A stretch of 64,000 nt of DNA, taken from assembly GCA_023014365.1 (NCBI GenBank), contig JAEBUN010000005.1, forward strand, positions 1,364,001 through 1,428,000. Reading direction: 5' to 3'. Of this stretch, positions 62,550 through 64,000 are shown piece after piece. Source of the stretch: Lepiota brunneoincarnata. Lineage: Eukaryota > Basidiomycota > Agaricomycetes > Agaricales > Agaricaceae. The translations under genes were made by a program, and so were the position numbers. Under the pieces are notes generated by a model. That model worked only from the letters and a program-made list of their open reading frames with translations. It had not been told where the DNA came from and ran no database searches. Position 1 is the first letter of the stretch, and every line of letters begins with the position of its first letter.

Positions 62550-62722
62550 GATTCTCGCTATGAGTGTTCAACGCGCTTTCTAATTCAAAGTCAAGGCCAC
62601 TGGCTCCCAAACCTAACATGTCCAAACAGAATGACAAGATTAAATTAGGCTAAGGTACAAGATATGCGTTGTATCCTGTCCATCTACCGAACAAAAAAGC
62701 AGCTAAGTAGCAATAATACTTT

Positions 62723-63340
62723 TTACTTGCCACCAGAAGAGAACTTGGTGACGGACTTGGTGCCTGTGAAAGCTTGTGAACAAGATCCTGCCAAAACTCT
62801 AGGAGCCTACCTTCAGAGATGGCGTGCTTCGCAAGCTCACCAGGAAGAATCAGGCGCACACTCGTCTGAATTTCGCGAGAAGAGATAGTGGACTTCTTGG
62901 AGTAGGCAGCAAGTTCTTTGGAAGAACAATTAACTACCCGTTAACAAAAGCCGATGGAACGGAACCTACTGGATGCTTCAGTGGCAATACGCTCAAAGAT
63001 ATCGTTCACAAAGGAGTTGAGAATGGCCATCGCCTTGTTCGAGATTCCCGTATCAGGATGCACCTGCTTGAGCACTGTAGCGTAAAGTGGTCGGCAAAGA
63101 CTTTCAACCCTTCCAGATTGGACGTACATACCCTTATAGATGTAAGAACTATAGGTCTCTTTACGGGCCTTCTTACGCTTCTTCCCGTCACCGTTAGAGG
63201 GTGCTTTGTTTGTGCTCGCGCCAGGCTTGACTGGCGTCTTGGAGGCAACAGGGGCTTTTCCAGCAGTGGAAGCAGGCTGTTCAATTATACCCAACTTATA
63301 TCCATGTACGATAACCACGTATACTTACCTTGGGTGCCAT
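62723..63340 (-). CDS. HTB1: Histone H2B
   Basis: Core histone H2B. The start MAPK splices to [20 protein letters not shown] and a Lys/Ala/Pro tail ([20 protein letters not shown]). The fold reads [20 protein letters not shown] and [15 protein letters not shown], and after an intron [48 protein letters not shown]. The conserved C-terminal lysine (in AVTKYTS-like SVTKFSS) used for ubiquitylation is present. Several introns interrupt the gene, as often in basidiomycete histone genes. No H2A gene lies beside it in this window, unlike the usual divergent pair. An ACGCGT box is found 146 bp upstream. Confidence 0.95.
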
Positions 63341-63485
63341 TGATGCGTGTAAGTAGTGGTGAAGAAGAGGAAAGGTGTGATTGCCAATTAGTTGGGTCGC
63401 GTCCTGTTTATGAGCCGTCACGGATTGCGGACTTCGAATTCGTGCATTGGTATATCACGTGCGGTTAGAAGAATGGTCACCAGCA

Positions 63486-63491
63486 ACGCGT
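63486..63491. promoter_or_regulatory. MluI cell-cycle box upstream of H2B
   Basis: A perfect ACGCGT lies 146 bp upstream of the H2B start codon, just beyond the 3' end of the neighbouring methyltransferase gene. Core histone genes are S-phase expressed, so MBF control is plausible; inferred only. Confidence 0.4.
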
Positions 63492-63507
63492 ACATCATGT
63501 GATCTAT

Positions 63508-64000
63508 CTACTTCTTTTGTGCAACAACGACTATCGTTTTGTAAGGGTACTTGAACGTGCCTGCAGCTTCGTCAATCCAATCTTTCCCATCACCCTTCTG
63601 CAAAATATCTTTGATTTTTTGTCGAACCTCTTCCTTCTGATCAGGCGGAAGGACAGCAATGTAACTCTTGCTGCTTGCCCTGTCTACAACAGTCGCTTCG
63701 GTCGCCGAGAGCGCATAGTCCCACACTTGTTTCTTCATGCGGCTCGAAAAATTGCTTGTAGGATGGGGTATCGAACGTCTGCTTCCACAAGTTGTGCCGG
63801 AACTGAGGTGAACCACACTCATGCTGTTCGATGGTATCTCGAACTTGGGCCACCCAACGAGCTGCCCCCCTACGCGGCATGAGCCTGGATGAATAGTGAC
63901 ATACATTTGCATACCAACCTGTCTTCTAGATTCCAAATGCATGCGAAAGTGCCGTTGGGCTTAAGGATCCGAGCAAACTCTGCTGAAGCACGATCATAAT
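63508..64000 (-). CDS. SAM-dependent methyltransferase, CRG1/TMT1-like (partial)
   Basis: The window holds the C-terminal part of a class I methyltransferase. At the right edge the frame reads EFARILKPNGTFACIWNLED, the post-motif III strand. Across an intron it continues AARWVAQVRDTIEQHECGSP and QFRHNLWKQTFDTPSYKQFF EP. The last exon reads YALSATEATVVDRASSKSYI AVLPPDQKEEVRQKIKDILQ, and it ends FKYPYKTIVVVAQKK. This C-terminal layout is that of fungal Crg1/Tmt1-type small-molecule methyltransferases (trans-aconitate or related drug-like substrates); the substrate is unknown. The SAM-binding motifs I-II lie beyond base 64000. Confidence 0.72.

Overview
The window is nuclear DNA of a filamentous basidiomycete, probably an Agaricomycete. 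Almost every gene is cut by many short introns (about 45-70 nt, GT-AG with two clear GC-AG cases). Genes lie close together on both strands, and several products are fungus-specific (SPT8, CMR1, NCE101, COQ11, AIM34-like, RlpA/expansin-like, LaeA-type methyltransferase). There is no operon structure, CRISPR array, transposon or convincing tRNA. Coordinates run from start to stop codon and include introns.

Layout: MED16 (-, cut by the left edge), PSMG3-like proteasome chaperone (+), a tiny NCE101-family gene (-), NAA25/MDM20 (+), then RFA2 (+) followed directly by a diverged second RFA2-like gene (+). A decayed GDSL/CE16 esterase pseudogene (+) separates these from the long ATG2 gene (+). Next come RLP24 (-), a riboflavin-type deaminase (-), SPT6 (+), SPT8 (-), SRP54 (+), a four-span membrane protein (-), a LaeA-like methyltransferase (+), PAB1 (-), an uncertain orphan ORF (+), SCAMP (-), a secreted double-psi beta-barrel protein (+), COQ11-like (+) and mitochondrial adenylate kinase (+). 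The right third holds NTM1 (-), SWI3/CSM3 (+), CMR1 (-), a possible small mitochondrial protein (+), ORC1 (-), an unrecognised conserved-looking gene (-), AIM34-like (+), COA8-like (+), NUP133 (-), histone H2B (-) and a second SAM methyltransferase (-, cut by the right edge).

Most genes are housekeeping. Transcription and chromatin are represented by MED16, SPT6, SPT8 and H2B. Replication and genome maintenance are represented by RFA2 and its paralog, SWI3/CSM3, CMR1 and ORC1. Translation and protein targeting are represented by NAA25, NTM1, RLP24, SRP54 and PAB1. Traffic and autophagy are represented by ATG2, SCAMP and NUP133, and mitochondria by COQ11, adenylate kinase, AIM34-like and COA8. 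Many neighbours are divergent with under 130 bp between start codons, so they probably share promoters.

The observations I consider most worth a second look are: (1) the tandem, strongly diverged RFA2 paralog with a long proline-rich linker; (2) MluI-box (ACGCGT) sites in the promoters of four S-phase genes, two of them inside a nearly identical 16-bp composite element; (3) the GDSL esterase pseudogene; (4) an in-frame stop in the deaminase that needs a 39-nt intron to be removed; (5) unrecognised genes at 49980-50282, 54169-56039 and 35814-36455. I found no multi-gene system that looks new.
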